Shown: positions 9,060 to 19,536, numbered from the stretch's first letter. The stretch: 64,000 nt of DNA from Aphanizomenon flos-aquae FACHB-1287 (GCF_014698755.1 NZ_JACJTO010000024.1:1-64000); one strand, 5' to 3'. Made by a program: numbers and translations. Notes: generated by a model not told the origin, from the sequence alone.

Positions 9060-11744
9060 TTACTTTTCTATTTGCATGATCATTTTTTTGTAAAATTCTA
9101 ACTGCTGCTGAAGAAAGAGGCTAAGTTGTTGAAGTGATCTTTGTCGAGATTGTAATAAAAAGCTATGTGCTTTAGTCATACGGGCATTATTATTATTTAA
9201 ACTTTGATAATTAGGGATAGACTTTATTTTCTGTTCATAATTTAGTAAAGAATTATTTTGTAAAAATGACTGATTTTTGCAAGCAATATCTTGATTAATC
9301 TTGGTATTAGACGAAGAATATAAAGGTGATAGATCTAACTCAATTCGATGACTAAATAGCTTCGCCAATGCTTTGATAATAGAAGTATGATCATCTACAC
9401 CTCTTTTATTTAGAGACACTGTTAGATGTTCTTTATCTTTGAGAATTTCACTAATCCAACGACTACAATTACTACCAACACCAACTTCAATAAAGATTCT
9501 GATATTATCATTATAGACATGATTAACTAAGCGAGGAAAATCAAGTTGTTGACAAAGGGCTTTAGCGATATTTTTGCCAATTAAATGACTATCAATATTA
9601 ATGGGTAAATATTCGGCGGCAGAATAGAAAATTGTAGCTGAATTTGCTTGAGTGGGCAATGTATTAACTTTCACTAATTCATCATATTCAGATTGCATTG
9701 GTTCACAATGAATTACATGATTAATTGATGTGGAAAAAGCATCACATTTTAAGGTTTCAATGACTCTTTGACAAGCTTGGGTTTCACCAGCAATAACTAC
9801 TTCTTCGGGTGTATTAATTAAAGGCATATAAACCCAACTTTCATTTTTTAGAACTTCTTGAACTTTGGAAGGTGAGCATATTAAAATGTAATTACTCCAA
9901 AATTCTTCACTTTTACCTCCATGAATTAAAGGTAATCCCCAGTGGTGACGAACTGCATTTTTATGTCCAGATAACTGAGTTTTAAATAAAGGTGATGAGT
10001 TCAAATAATCGCTGGTACTTTTAAAACTAGTCCAGATGCCTTGGGCTAACATCATACTTGTTTCACCAAGGCTATAGCCAAAAGCATAGGGTGATTGAAT
10101 TTGAAAATAGTTTTTAAGAATTGCTGTCATTAATCCCGCAATACCAACTTCTGATTCTAGCATGGAAACGGGATCATCTATTAATGTTTGTTCTATGTTT
10201 TCTAGTTGTCTTCTTGATAATTTGTTGATGCTTCGAGGATAGAGAATTTTTTCAATGTTGTCGACTCGATTATAAACATTTTTAATGATTACATCATTAT
10301 GTAGTTGAGGAAAAAGACGAAAAATATTTCTTCCTAGTCCTATATAAGAAGTAAAAGAACCAGGATAAACAAAGGCAATATGACCTTTTTTACCTTGGGG
10401 ATTAACTGTAAAATAACTACCAAGAGGAGTTTGCCAATCTTTGCCAGTAGCGAAAGCAATTTTTACACCCTGAATTGCCCTTTCAATTTCTCGTTTTAAT
10501 TCCTCTGGATGTCGTGCAAGAATTGCTAAAGCGTAGGTTGATTTTTGATATTGCTGATATTTTTGGAAATAATCACTAGCAAGTTGTGATAGGGAGGAAA
10601 TATCTGTAATATTTTGTTGGAGTGCGGTAATTTGTGTTAATAAAGAAGAACTATTATCAGCGGCAATGGCAAATAAATAATAAGGCATTTCTGCTAAATA
10701 TTGACTATTACGTTCTATTTGGCTAATTTCTTCCGACAAAATTAAATGTCCATAAATATCATCTTCCTCTATCATATTTACCGCAGCAACTCTTTTAGTT
10801 GCACCAGGTTCTAAAAACCAAGGTTTTGATTCTACTGCTACATAAAAGGGACTTCCGTACCAAATCTCTGAGTGTTTAGGATTAGACCATTGGGGAACAC
10901 CGGGAATATAACGATGATATAAACAAAGTGCGGTTTTGATGAGGCTAAATATACCAGCGGTGGCTTCTGTATTGCCAATATTTGCTTTAACACTACCCAA
11001 GGCACAACTAAGATTTCTTTTCCCTGTCTGATAAGCCGATATTAAACCTTGGATTTCTGCTTTATCTGCATTGGGATTTCCACTAGCAACAACTTCTAAA
11101 TAACCAATATCTGAGGCTTTAATATTTGCTATTTGAAAAGCTTGTTGACAAGTTTGGGTAAGAGTTTCTGGGTGATTTAGAGAATGTTTTACAACACTCA
11201 AACTATCAATAATTGCATAAATACAATTATTTTGTTGCTTGGCTGTTTCATGCAGTTGTAATACTACTGCGGCTGCACCTGCTGTTTTAATTACATCCTT
11301 AGCATTCTCATCATAACTGAAAGTATATAGACCTGTATTAAGTTCTATTGAGTAATTTTTATCTATCCCCACAATTAAAACAGCTTCAACTTGCTGGGTA
11401 GTTAATAATTTTTGACTTATATCTAAAGCTGATAAAAGTGACTTTTCTTCAGTAAAAAATGCTAACTCAGCAGGAATATAATTAGCTAATTTTGCAGAAT
11501 TTTCCGTGGGAGAAATGATGATTAATGCTATTTTTGTGCTTGGTTGAATTTTAGCATCTACCAGTGCCGAATTGATCACTTCTCGACTTAATGGAGTTTG
11601 CTGATAATCTGAAGATGTAACTGAATTTTGTTTACCTTCATAAATCAGGCGTTCAAATTGATTTAATGTTGGTGAATTACTCACAAAACAATCCATACCA
11701 ACAATTGCTAACTTTTGATTTTGTGCGGTTAATTTCATGATCAT
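9060..11744 (-). CDS. degenerate ketosynthase plus acyltransferase subunit (HglC/chain-length-factor-like)
   Basis: The protein (894 residues) has a KS-like half (~10-345) and an AT-like half (~450-830). The KS fold is recognisable from VKANIGNTEATAGIFSLIKTAL, but catalytic residues are lost. No cysteine stands where the KS active site should be (near AFFTEEKSLLSAL, ~95-107). The HGTGT histidine is replaced (EVVASGNPNADKAE, ~217-230), and the GHT histidine has become Asn (GNT, 257-259). This half is therefore probably a chain-length-factor-type partner. The AT half keeps a nucleophile in GYSLGE (S558). A C-terminal helix (~855-890, HSFLLQSRQRSLQQLSLFLQ) may dock to the PKS. A GGAGA seven bases before Met3 (11738) makes that the likelier start. 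Confidence 0.85.
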   Translation of the reverse strand: MIMKLTAQNQKLAIVGMDCFVSNSPTLNQFERLIYEGKQNSVTSSDYQQTPLSREVINSALVDAKIQPSTKIALIIISPTENSAKLANYIPAELAFFTEEKSLLSALDISQKLLTTQQVEAVLIVGIDKNYSIELNTGLYTFSYDENAKDVIKTAGAAAVVLQLHETAKQQNNCIYAIIDSLSVVKHSLNHPETLTQTCQQAFQIANIKASDIGYLEVVASGNPNADKAEIQGLISAYQTGKRNLSCALGSVKANIGNTEATAGIFSLIKTALCLYHRYIPGVPQWSNPKHSEIWYGSPFYVAVESKPWFLEPGATKRVAAVNMIEEDDIYGHLILSEEISQIERNSQYLAEMPYYLFAIAADNSSSLLTQITALQQNITDISSLSQLASDYFQKYQQYQKSTYALAILARHPEELKREIERAIQGVKIAFATGKDWQTPLGSYFTVNPQGKKGHIAFVYPGSFTSYIGLGRNIFRLFPQLHNDVIIKNVYNRVDNIEKILYPRSINKLSRRQLENIEQTLIDDPVSMLESEVGIAGLMTAILKNYFQIQSPYAFGYSLGETSMMLAQGIWTSFKSTSDYLNSSPLFKTQLSGHKNAVRHHWGLPLIHGGKSEEFWSNYILICSPSKVQEVLKNESWVYMPLINTPEEVVIAGETQACQRVIETLKCDAFSTSINHVIHCEPMQSEYDELVKVNTLPTQANSATIFYSAAEYLPINIDSHLIGKNIAKALCQQLDFPRLVNHVYNDNIRIFIEVGVGSNCSRWISEILKDKEHLTVSLNKRGVDDHTSIIKALAKLFSHRIELDLSPLYSSSNTKINQDIACKNQSFLQNNSLLNYEQKIKSIPNYQSLNNNNARMTKAHSFLLQSRQRSLQQLSLFLQQQLEFYKKMIMQIEK

Positions 11745-11887
11745 TCTCCATTTTTTGGAACTGAACCTAATGATGTTTCTTGCAATTTCTCTTAGAGATT
11801 ATGCAGGGTAAGTAAAAAGGAGCAAAGGCGCAAAGTTTTAGAATTTTAATTTTCCCTGCGCCTCTGCGTCTCTGGGTGAAAAAATAT
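11745..11887. other. spacer with common cyanobacterial hairpin repeat
   Basis: This 143-bp gap lies inside the PKS gene run. It holds AAAGGCGCAAAG followed ~30 bases later by the CTGCGCCTCTGCGTCTCTGG phrase. That phrase turns up often between genes in filamentous cyanobacteria, and a related form is at 42334-42363. It may fold as a hairpin. No promoter was recognised. Confidence 0.45.
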
Positions 11888-14800
11888 CTAAGCTTTGGCT
11901 ATTGGTCTCGGTAAAATTGTTCCTTTTGCACCAATCATGCGATTGTAAATTTGTCCTTGGTGGTTATAGGTAATCACATTAGTAATTACTGATGATTCTG
12001 TTTTCGATTGCACTTCACAAGTAACATAAAATGTTTCCCCAAAGGGAACTTTTGCAAATTGTTCAAAGTTCTTTATTTCTGATGGTAAACAGCCAACTTG
12101 ATGAAAGTATTGTGTCCAAATCCAGAGGGAATGAATCTGGACATCTGATATGTAAGGATTGAATGTTTGGAATGTAAATTGTCCCTTTTGTTGTGCTGTT
12201 GGTTCTGTTAAGTAACATTCAATCGTGATCTGATTATGACTGATATTTAAAACTGATTTTACACCTTGAAAAGTGATTCCATGAAATAGGCTACAATCAT
12301 TTACTTGATACAATTCTTGATTAGTTTTTAGAAGTTCTTCATTTTGATTAAAATTCAGACTTCCATAACTGGGAGGTGTGGGAATTTCTCGTTTGAGAAT
12401 CAGATTGGTACTGAAATGATATCGGATTTTTCCGTCTGATGTCTTACTGCTAATTTTAGCAGCAAATTCTATTTCTTGATTGTGATGTTTCGCAAGTTCT
12501 TGAATTTCTAAAACATATTCATTTATTAAACTTTCATCAAAAACTATGCCCTTTAAAACTTTAAAATTCGTAGAACTAAAGGCTGTAAATCCAGGATAGA
12601 TTTGTTCACAAGCATTAGTCATCCATAATAACCCACAGGTAGCAGGAAGTACGGGACGACCTGCGATTACATGATCCTGCAAAAATGGGTTTTCTGCTAA
12701 TGTTAATTGGCGTTTAATGCGATAGGTTTTTAACTCATTAGATAAAGTTGTGGGAACATATATTAATGGACTACCAATCACTAATTGAACTGCGTCTTGA
12801 TTAGCGGTATTTAGTTCATCAATTAATATTTGTGTACCTGTTTCTACAGGAATAACCTCAATTCCTCTTTCCGCAAATGCTTTCTTTAATTCTGGTGATA
12901 CCATCCCACTTTCCCAAGGTCCCCAGTTAATAGCCATAACATGACAGTTAGGGCAATTATGCTTAATTAAATGGGCAGATTTGTTGAGGATTTCATTGGC
13001 TATGGCATAATCAGATTGTCCTACATTCCCATAAAATCCAACTACAGAAGAAAACAAAACCAAGTATTGCAATTGACTTGCTGGTACACACCGCAGGAGA
13101 TTTTCTAACCCTTTAACTTTGGCTGCATAAACATTTTCAAAATCTTGAATTGATTTTTTTTCAATGCGTTTATCAGCTAAGTTTCCTGCACCATGAATGA
13201 TGCCAGTTATCACCCCAAAACGTTCAATTACATCTGCCAGTTTTGATTCTAATAATACTGTATCGGTAATATCTACGCTCAGATATTCTGCTTTTCCTCC
13301 TGCTTTTTCAATGGCTTTAAGAGTATTTTGAATTTCTCGCTGTGAGGAAATAACCTGATACTTTTTCTGTACCATTATCGGTGTTGGTTTTTCCCCTTGG
13401 GCTTGGAAATTTTCTAAGATTCGCTGTTTTAATTCGGCTTCATTTTTGCAGTTTTCCGACCAAACTGGTTCGGGTTCTGCACTCGAACGCCCTAGAATAA
13501 TAAATTTACATTGATATTCTTGGGCGATTTTAATTACACATTGGGCTGTGATTCCTTTTGCACCACCACTTACTAAAAATACTTGATTTTTGGTAATTTT
13601 TCTTTGAGAATTATTAGTTGGTAATGGAGCGAAATCTGCGATTAAGTTAACTCTACCTTTGCGGCTATATCCTACTTCTTGAATTAACAAGTTTGGATCA
13701 TAAATTTCAGCGAGGATATGTTTTACTGATGTTTCTGGGTCTAAGTCTGGATTTAAGTCAAGAGAACGACAAAATACATTTTCCCATTCTTGATTAATAG
13801 TCTTAATAAGTCCAAATAATCCTCCAGCAATTGCACTAAAGTTATGGGTTTCTGCTAATCCAAATTCACCATCTAAATGTGCAACGTTAATAAAACAACT
13901 GCGTCCGAATTTTGAGGCTTTGTTCAGTGGTTCTTTTAGATATTTAGCGATTAAGAAGACATGAAGAAGAATAGATTTATCTACATTTAATGGTGTTGCT
14001 GGCTGGAGGTGAATAAATGCAGCTACAGTACCATAATTATCTGCAATTTGTTTTAAATGCTGTTCTAAAGTTTCTTCATTCCAATCAGTCAAAACTACTT
14101 TATTGATATCTTCATTCACGGTCGAATCGATACCTGGAAAACTTAAAACTACAGTTTTCCAACCCTTAGCTATTAAATTTGTTGCTAATTTATTAGTAAT
14201 ATCAGAACCGTCATCAGTTATTAATGCAATGTGGTTTTCAGAAGGTGAAAATTCTAAACTGTCAGGTGTGGGAAGTTGCTGTAATTTTGCAATACTGCGG
14301 CGAATATTTGGCTGGAATTTGGTTGTTGATATCTCTAATATTTCTTCAGTCAATAACTTAGTCACTCCCTGGGCTTGCTGCTGCATATAATTTGCAATTT
14401 CCCCCAAAGTTCTTAATTGTCCTAATTCTTCAGGGTTGGGTTTAGGTAAGTCGGGATATATTTCTAATAAACCCCCTAAAATTTCTACTCTTTTGATAGA
14501 ATCAATTCCTAAATCTGCTTCCATATCCATTGACAGTTCTAGCATTTCTACGGGATAACCTGTTTTTTCACTCACAATTGTCAAAAGAATATGACTTAGA
14601 TTTTCGGGAATTTCTATTACTGGTTTCTGTTCCTCAATTTCAGGTGGAGATATAATTAATTCTGGTTTGGGAACTTCTATTAATACCTCTGTGGTAGCAA
14701 TTGCTGTTGATATTTCTACCTGTTGATTTAAGATATCTGGAACTAAAGTTTGCATATATTCTGCAATTTGTTCCAAGGTTCTTAATTGTCCTAATTCTTC

Positions 14801-17800
14801 GGGGCTGGGTTTAGGTAAATCAGGATATATTTCTAATAAACCTCCTAAAATTTCTACTCGTTTAATAGAATCAATTCCTAAATCTGCTTCCATATCCATT
14901 GACAGTTCTAACATTTCTACAGGGTAGCCTGTTTTCTCACTGACAACGTTTAGCAGAGTTTTACTAAGGGTAGTTTTATCTATGTTAATTGGAATTTTGG
15001 GAATTATGGTAATGGTCTTTTGATCATTTTCTAATTCCTCTGGAACTTGGGGAGAGAAAATAGGTTCTTTAACTAAAAGATTAGCAGATTCAGGCTGATT
15101 TACGTAACTAATACCTCTATTTTCTGAAGTCAGTAAATGAAAATGTTGCTGGAGAAGTTGAAAATAATCATGGCTATATTCATGTTGATATTTAAGATAC
15201 TGTTCATGAATGCGAAGAGTATCGCCTTGATGATCATGAAACCGCATCATATTACGTTCAGAACTAGAAATTACTAATTGCTGATTTTGAGATTGATCTT
15301 CTGTAAGTTCACTATTTCCTAATAATGAATACTGTTGCTGCATTAATTGAGAAAATGTCTTTGTGTATTCTGTTTGATTGTGCAAAGATTGTTCATGAAC
15401 ATTAATAATATCCCGGTGTTGCTGACTAAATTCTGTGATGAAATTTTCTAAGCTGTGAATAACTTTTTCATAATTCTGCGGCTGAATTTTGATTTCTTCT
15501 AATTTACTATTAAGTGAATTAGTCGGTGTGTTGTCACCCTGTAATTCTTGTTTTCCATTAAATGAAGTTTGCGGTTTGTCGTTACCCTGTAATTCTTTAT
15601 TCCCATTAAATGAAGTTGGCGGTTTGTTGTTAACTGTTGGTTGGGGAGATATCACCTCCACATGATGACCATTTTCTAAAGCTTTTGCAAAGGCTTTTTG
15701 AGTTTTTTCGGTAATATTGGTACTATTTAACCGGACATTCAAAACTTTTTGTTGGGGAATTTCGGGAATTTTAGTGGCGACTTGATAGGGGTCTAAATTT
15801 TCCAAAGATAACCCAGCTACTTGTAATTGAATTATAGCTTCTCGAAGTGTGCAATCACTATTTTTAGTGTGATTTGCATTTAGGGCTATAGCTATGTGGG
15901 GTTTATCAGCTAAAATCTCTTTTACCAAATTGGTAAGGATATTTTTAGGACCAAATTCCACAAAACAATAACCACCAGCAGCATAGATATTTTCAATCTC
16001 CTGCTGAAATAATACCTGATTTAATAATTGTTCTTTGAGAATCTTCTGGATATCGTGAGGTTCTTGAGGATAACATCCACCTGTCACATTAGTATAAACA
16101 GGAATTTTTGCTTCATTGAAATTTACTTTTTCAACAGCTTGAGCAAAAGGTTTTTGAGCATGAGATACTAAGGGTGTATGAAATGCTGCGGAAACTCCTA
16201 ATAAAAAAGTAGAAAATCCTTGATTTTTGAGAATATCTTGAACTTGACTAATTTCCTTTTTCTTCCCAGCTAATACTATTTGATGCTGAGAATTTCTATT
16301 AGCAACTGCTACCAAAGGAAAGTTTTTAATTACTTCTGTTATTTGGTGAATATTCCCTTTAACGGCTAACATTCCCCCTGCATCAAAATCTGAATTTGCA
16401 GGTGTAGCCATGGCTTGTCCTCTAGCTTTTACTAAGAACAAATAATCCTCTTCACTTAATACACCCGCAGCCCACAAAGCCGTTAATTCACCAAAACTAT
16501 GACCAGCGACAAAATCGGGTTTAAAACCAGCTTGTTGCAATATTTTATATAAGCCCGCACTAAATACACCAATTGCCGGTTGTGCATATTCAGTTTTCTG
16601 CAATGTTGCTAACTGAATTTGCTTTTGTGCTTGATCAAAAATCGGCTGGGGGAATACTACGGTTGATAAGGGTTGTAACCCGTCTTCACACAATAGGCTA
16701 TCCATGTGCGTATATGTTTGGCGCAAACAGGGAAAATTTATTACTAACTCTCGTCCCATTTCTAAGTATTGTGAACCTTGTCCAGAAAACAAAGCCACAA
16801 CTTTACCCCTTGCGTCTATCCCTGCTTGACGGTAGTAAATCCCTTGAGGATGTTCCCATGATTCGGCTTCAGGCTTCTGTTTCAGCCCTTTAATCACAAT
16901 TTCCAGCAATTCCCCAGCTTGGGCTAAATCATTCGCTACAAAGCCAACTCTGGCATAATTAACGGGAATTTTGCCAATTTGAGACTCAGTAACTAATTGT
17001 TGATAGTGTTGTTCTTTACCATCAATCTGTAATTGTTGCTGGATTTGTTGACAACGAGATAACAACTCTGAAGCCGTAGGAGCAAATAGCAGCAACGATT
17101 GTGGAGTATGGTGTAAACGGTACGGGTGATGATGTTCATGTTCATATTCTTCCAAAACAACGTGATAATTTGTACCACCAAAGCCAAAGGCACTGACTCC
17201 CGCCCTTCTCGGTTGAGTGGGATGACTTATCCAGGGTCTAGTCTCCGTATTTAAGTAAAATGGTGAGTTCTCAATATTCAGTTTAGGATGGGGTTTACTG
17301 ACATTGATTGTCGGCGGTAAGACTTTGTGATGTAACGCTAAAGCCGCTTTAATTAGACTAGCAGCACCAGCAGCCGCTTTAGTGTGTCCAATTTGGGATT
17401 TAACAGTTCCCAAGGCAATATGCTGTTTTTTTGGGTTATTTTCGCCAAAAACGGTGGTAATAGACGTAAATTCTGTAGGATCTCCTACCATCGTTCCTGT
17501 ACCATGGGCTTCAATCAAACCTATACTGGCAGGTGATATTCCTGCTTCATTATATGCACGATGTAAAGCATTTATTTGTCCTTCGGGACGAGGTGCATAG
17601 ATACTTTTATACTTACCGTCGCTAGAACTGCCAACACCTTTGATGACTGCATAAATGCGATCGCCATCTCGTTGAGCGTCTTCTAGTCGCTTGAGTACCA
17701 GCATTCCCACGCCTTCACCTAACATCATCCCGTCAGCATCAGCATCAAAGGGTTTCACCTTATCCCCTGGAGAAACCGCCGGGGTTTTACTGAAGCACAT

Positions 17801-18670
17801 ATAGGCGAAAATTGAGTTATCCGTATCCACACCACCAGTTATCATCATGTCGGCGCGATGTTCCACTAACTCGCTAATAGCCATTCTCAGTGCGCCTAAA
17901 GAACTTGCACAAGCTGCATCTACTACGCAATTCATCCCGCCTAAATCTAGGCGATTAGCGATACGTCCAGAAATCACATTAGCTAACATTCCGGGGAAGG
18001 CGTTTTCTTCCCATTGCACATATCCACTTTTGATTTTTTCAATAATTTTTTGGCTATCTTCATCTGATAAACCACTATTTTTCAAAACTTTTTTCCAAAG
18101 AGGATCTTGCAATCTTGCACCCAAAGGAACAGCCAATTGTCTACCAATTGCTACTCCTAATACTACCCCTGTTCGTTCGTGATTAAATTGGCGAGATACA
18201 CCATAACCAGCATCTTCTATCGCCTCTTTTGCTACTACTAAACCCAGTAATTGAGAAATATCTGTCACCTCCAAAATATTAGGAGGTAAGCCAAATTTCA
18301 TGGGATTAAAATCAATATCTGGTAAAAAACCTCCTCGTTTACAATAGGTTTTATCTGGTGCTTTAGGATCGGGATCATAATAATCATCTATATGCCAACG
18401 GGAAGCAGGAACATCAGTAATACAATCCACTTTCTGAATAATATTTTCCCAGTATTCCTGTAAATTCTTCGCCTGAGGAAAGATAGAAGCCATACCAATA
18501 ATTGCTACATTAGTTGTTCGCAGTTTGGCATTAATTTCATTTTTCATCTTTGTGGTATCGGGCATATTTTTTTTCACCGTTATCATCTTGAGTACGGACT
18601 TTTCGCAGTTACTAATTTCAGATTGTAACCGTGCAAAATCAACTTCAAATTTAGAAGCAGCCATGATCAT
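11888..18670 (-). CDS. PfaA/HglE-type iterative polyketide synthase (KS-AT-ACP-ACP-KR-DH)
   Basis: The protein (2260 residues) is the core synthase. A ketosynthase spans ~50-510 with a full triad: Cys254 in DAACASS, His389 in EAHGTGT, His429 in GHTKAAAG. An acyltransferase follows at ~620-925 (GHSFGE, Ser725; AAFHTP). A linker (~1000-1210) holds a repeated TSFNGxxELQG phrase and two copies of a helical unit around HEQxL. Two almost identical acyl carrier domains follow (LGIDSIKR; Ser1268 and Ser1391). A ketoreductase (~1690-1950) has VSGGAKGITAQ, LFSSVVG and YAIANE. A C-terminal dehydratase-type domain (~1985-2250) has DHVIAGRPVLPAT. PfaA-like tandem ACPs and a PfaD partner suggest an iterative, highly reduced product. 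The gene begins ATGATCATG, so Met1 or Met3 may be used. Confidence 0.95.
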   Translation of the reverse strand: MIMAASKFEVDFARLQSEISNCEKSVLKMITVKKNMPDTTKMKNEINAKLRTTNVAIIGMASIFPQAKNLQEYWENIIQKVDCITDVPASRWHIDDYYDPDPKAPDKTYCKRGGFLPDIDFNPMKFGLPPNILEVTDISQLLGLVVAKEAIEDAGYGVSRQFNHERTGVVLGVAIGRQLAVPLGARLQDPLWKKVLKNSGLSDEDSQKIIEKIKSGYVQWEENAFPGMLANVISGRIANRLDLGGMNCVVDAACASSLGALRMAISELVEHRADMMITGGVDTDNSIFAYMCFSKTPAVSPGDKVKPFDADADGMMLGEGVGMLVLKRLEDAQRDGDRIYAVIKGVGSSSDGKYKSIYAPRPEGQINALHRAYNEAGISPASIGLIEAHGTGTMVGDPTEFTSITTVFGENNPKKQHIALGTVKSQIGHTKAAAGAASLIKAALALHHKVLPPTINVSKPHPKLNIENSPFYLNTETRPWISHPTQPRRAGVSAFGFGGTNYHVVLEEYEHEHHHPYRLHHTPQSLLLFAPTASELLSRCQQIQQQLQIDGKEQHYQQLVTESQIGKIPVNYARVGFVANDLAQAGELLEIVIKGLKQKPEAESWEHPQGIYYRQAGIDARGKVVALFSGQGSQYLEMGRELVINFPCLRQTYTHMDSLLCEDGLQPLSTVVFPQPIFDQAQKQIQLATLQKTEYAQPAIGVFSAGLYKILQQAGFKPDFVAGHSFGELTALWAAGVLSEEDYLFLVKARGQAMATPANSDFDAGGMLAVKGNIHQITEVIKNFPLVAVANRNSQHQIVLAGKKKEISQVQDILKNQGFSTFLLGVSAAFHTPLVSHAQKPFAQAVEKVNFNEAKIPVYTNVTGGCYPQEPHDIQKILKEQLLNQVLFQQEIENIYAAGGYCFVEFGPKNILTNLVKEILADKPHIAIALNANHTKNSDCTLREAIIQLQVAGLSLENLDPYQVATKIPEIPQQKVLNVRLNSTNITEKTQKAFAKALENGHHVEVISPQPTVNNKPPTSFNGNKELQGNDKPQTSFNGKQELQGDNTPTNSLNSKLEEIKIQPQNYEKVIHSLENFITEFSQQHRDIINVHEQSLHNQTEYTKTFSQLMQQQYSLLGNSELTEDQSQNQQLVISSSERNMMRFHDHQGDTLRIHEQYLKYQHEYSHDYFQLLQQHFHLLTSENRGISYVNQPESANLLVKEPIFSPQVPEELENDQKTITIIPKIPINIDKTTLSKTLLNVVSEKTGYPVEMLELSMDMEADLGIDSIKRVEILGGLLEIYPDLPKPSPEELGQLRTLEQIAEYMQTLVPDILNQQVEISTAIATTEVLIEVPKPELIISPPEIEEQKPVIEIPENLSHILLTIVSEKTGYPVEMLELSMDMEADLGIDSIKRVEILGGLLEIYPDLPKPNPEELGQLRTLGEIANYMQQQAQGVTKLLTEEILEISTTKFQPNIRRSIAKLQQLPTPDSLEFSPSENHIALITDDGSDITNKLATNLIAKGWKTVVLSFPGIDSTVNEDINKVVLTDWNEETLEQHLKQIADNYGTVAAFIHLQPATPLNVDKSILLHVFLIAKYLKEPLNKASKFGRSCFINVAHLDGEFGLAETHNFSAIAGGLFGLIKTINQEWENVFCRSLDLNPDLDPETSVKHILAEIYDPNLLIQEVGYSRKGRVNLIADFAPLPTNNSQRKITKNQVFLVSGGAKGITAQCVIKIAQEYQCKFIILGRSSAEPEPVWSENCKNEAELKQRILENFQAQGEKPTPIMVQKKYQVISSQREIQNTLKAIEKAGGKAEYLSVDITDTVLLESKLADVIERFGVITGIIHGAGNLADKRIEKKSIQDFENVYAAKVKGLENLLRCVPASQLQYLVLFSSVVGFYGNVGQSDYAIANEILNKSAHLIKHNCPNCHVMAINWGPWESGMVSPELKKAFAERGIEVIPVETGTQILIDELNTANQDAVQLVIGSPLIYVPTTLSNELKTYRIKRQLTLAENPFLQDHVIAGRPVLPATCGLLWMTNACEQIYPGFTAFSSTNFKVLKGIVFDESLINEYVLEIQELAKHHNQEIEFAAKISSKTSDGKIRYHFSTNLILKREIPTPPSYGSLNFNQNEELLKTNQELYQVNDCSLFHGITFQGVKSVLNISHNQITIECYLTEPTAQQKGQFTFQTFNPYISDVQIHSLWIWTQYFHQVGCLPSEIKNFEQFAKVPFGETFYVTCEVQSKTESSVITNVITYNHQGQIYNRMIGAKGTILPRPIAKA

Positions 18671-19536
18671 ATTTCACTTTTTTGATCGGGCAATATGCAA
18701 GTTGAAATGAGCTTTTTTAATTCAGTTAATTTCCGAAAATATGACTTTCACTTAGGTATAACCTAAGTAAATTTTTAATTTTCATCCTTAATGGTATTGA
18801 AATCTTTTTTTGGCATGAATTATTAATGAATACTGTGGCGGTCAAATATGAAATAGTCTGATTAATCCTGTAGCCTATAAATTAATTTCCGCCTATATTA
18901 ATCCTAGTCTAATGACAACCCCATGGCAACTCATAAGCAACTCACATCCAATTTTATAAAAATCTTGCAAATGTAAAATTGATGGAGTTATCAAATAAAT
19001 ATCTTACCTTGTCCAATACACTAATTATTATCTAAGTTTTAGCCATTTTGACAAAAGTTGTATAGAGATTGCATATTCTTAATTTCCACTTATTGAAAAC
19101 TTTATTTTACAATAGCTAAGAATAGAAAATCCTCTGAATACAAATAAATCTTAAATATATAATGATTGTTCATTAGTTTCTAATTCTAAATATTTAATTT
19201 TTGCATCTATCTCCAGAAATATTTTTTTGCTTTTGTAAAATTAGTCACTATTAAATATATCTAAGGAATTAAAAATATATTTTTTATCAATTTATCTCCT
19301 AAGTTTGAGATAATACAAAATTAGTAATCCTTGATCTATTTAAGGAATTGAGAATTTGATGCTTACAATTTTTGCGAATCCAAGATAGTACCATAAATAA
19401 GGTTTTATGAAACAATTCGTTGCATATAGGTTGAAATTCCTAAAAAATAAGTTTAATCTAAATTATTAAATCAGGGGAAATTTAGACTGAAAATTTAAAA
19501 CAGTCATTGAGCGTAAAATTAGTCAATTAAACGTTA
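18671..19536. promoter_or_regulatory. 866-bp divergent regulatory region of the PKS/exporter island
   Basis: This very AT-rich spacer sits between the leftward PKS run and the rightward small gene plus exporter. It has no ORF worth calling. It must hold promoters for both arms, and its length suggests complex control. I looked for GTA-N8-TAC NtcA sites and found none that is convincing. No strong TTGACA/TATAAT pair stands out either. Confidence 0.55.

Noticed and set aside
16573-18182. Plus-strand ORFs of 72-111 codons inside the large PKS
   Set aside because: They lie opposite conserved KS and AT catalytic regions and have no family features; they are antisense shadows.
18671-19536. NtcA (GTA-N8-TAC) or similar nitrogen-control boxes in the divergent spacer
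   Set aside because: No copy with correct spacing was found by eye on either strand, so no operator is claimed.
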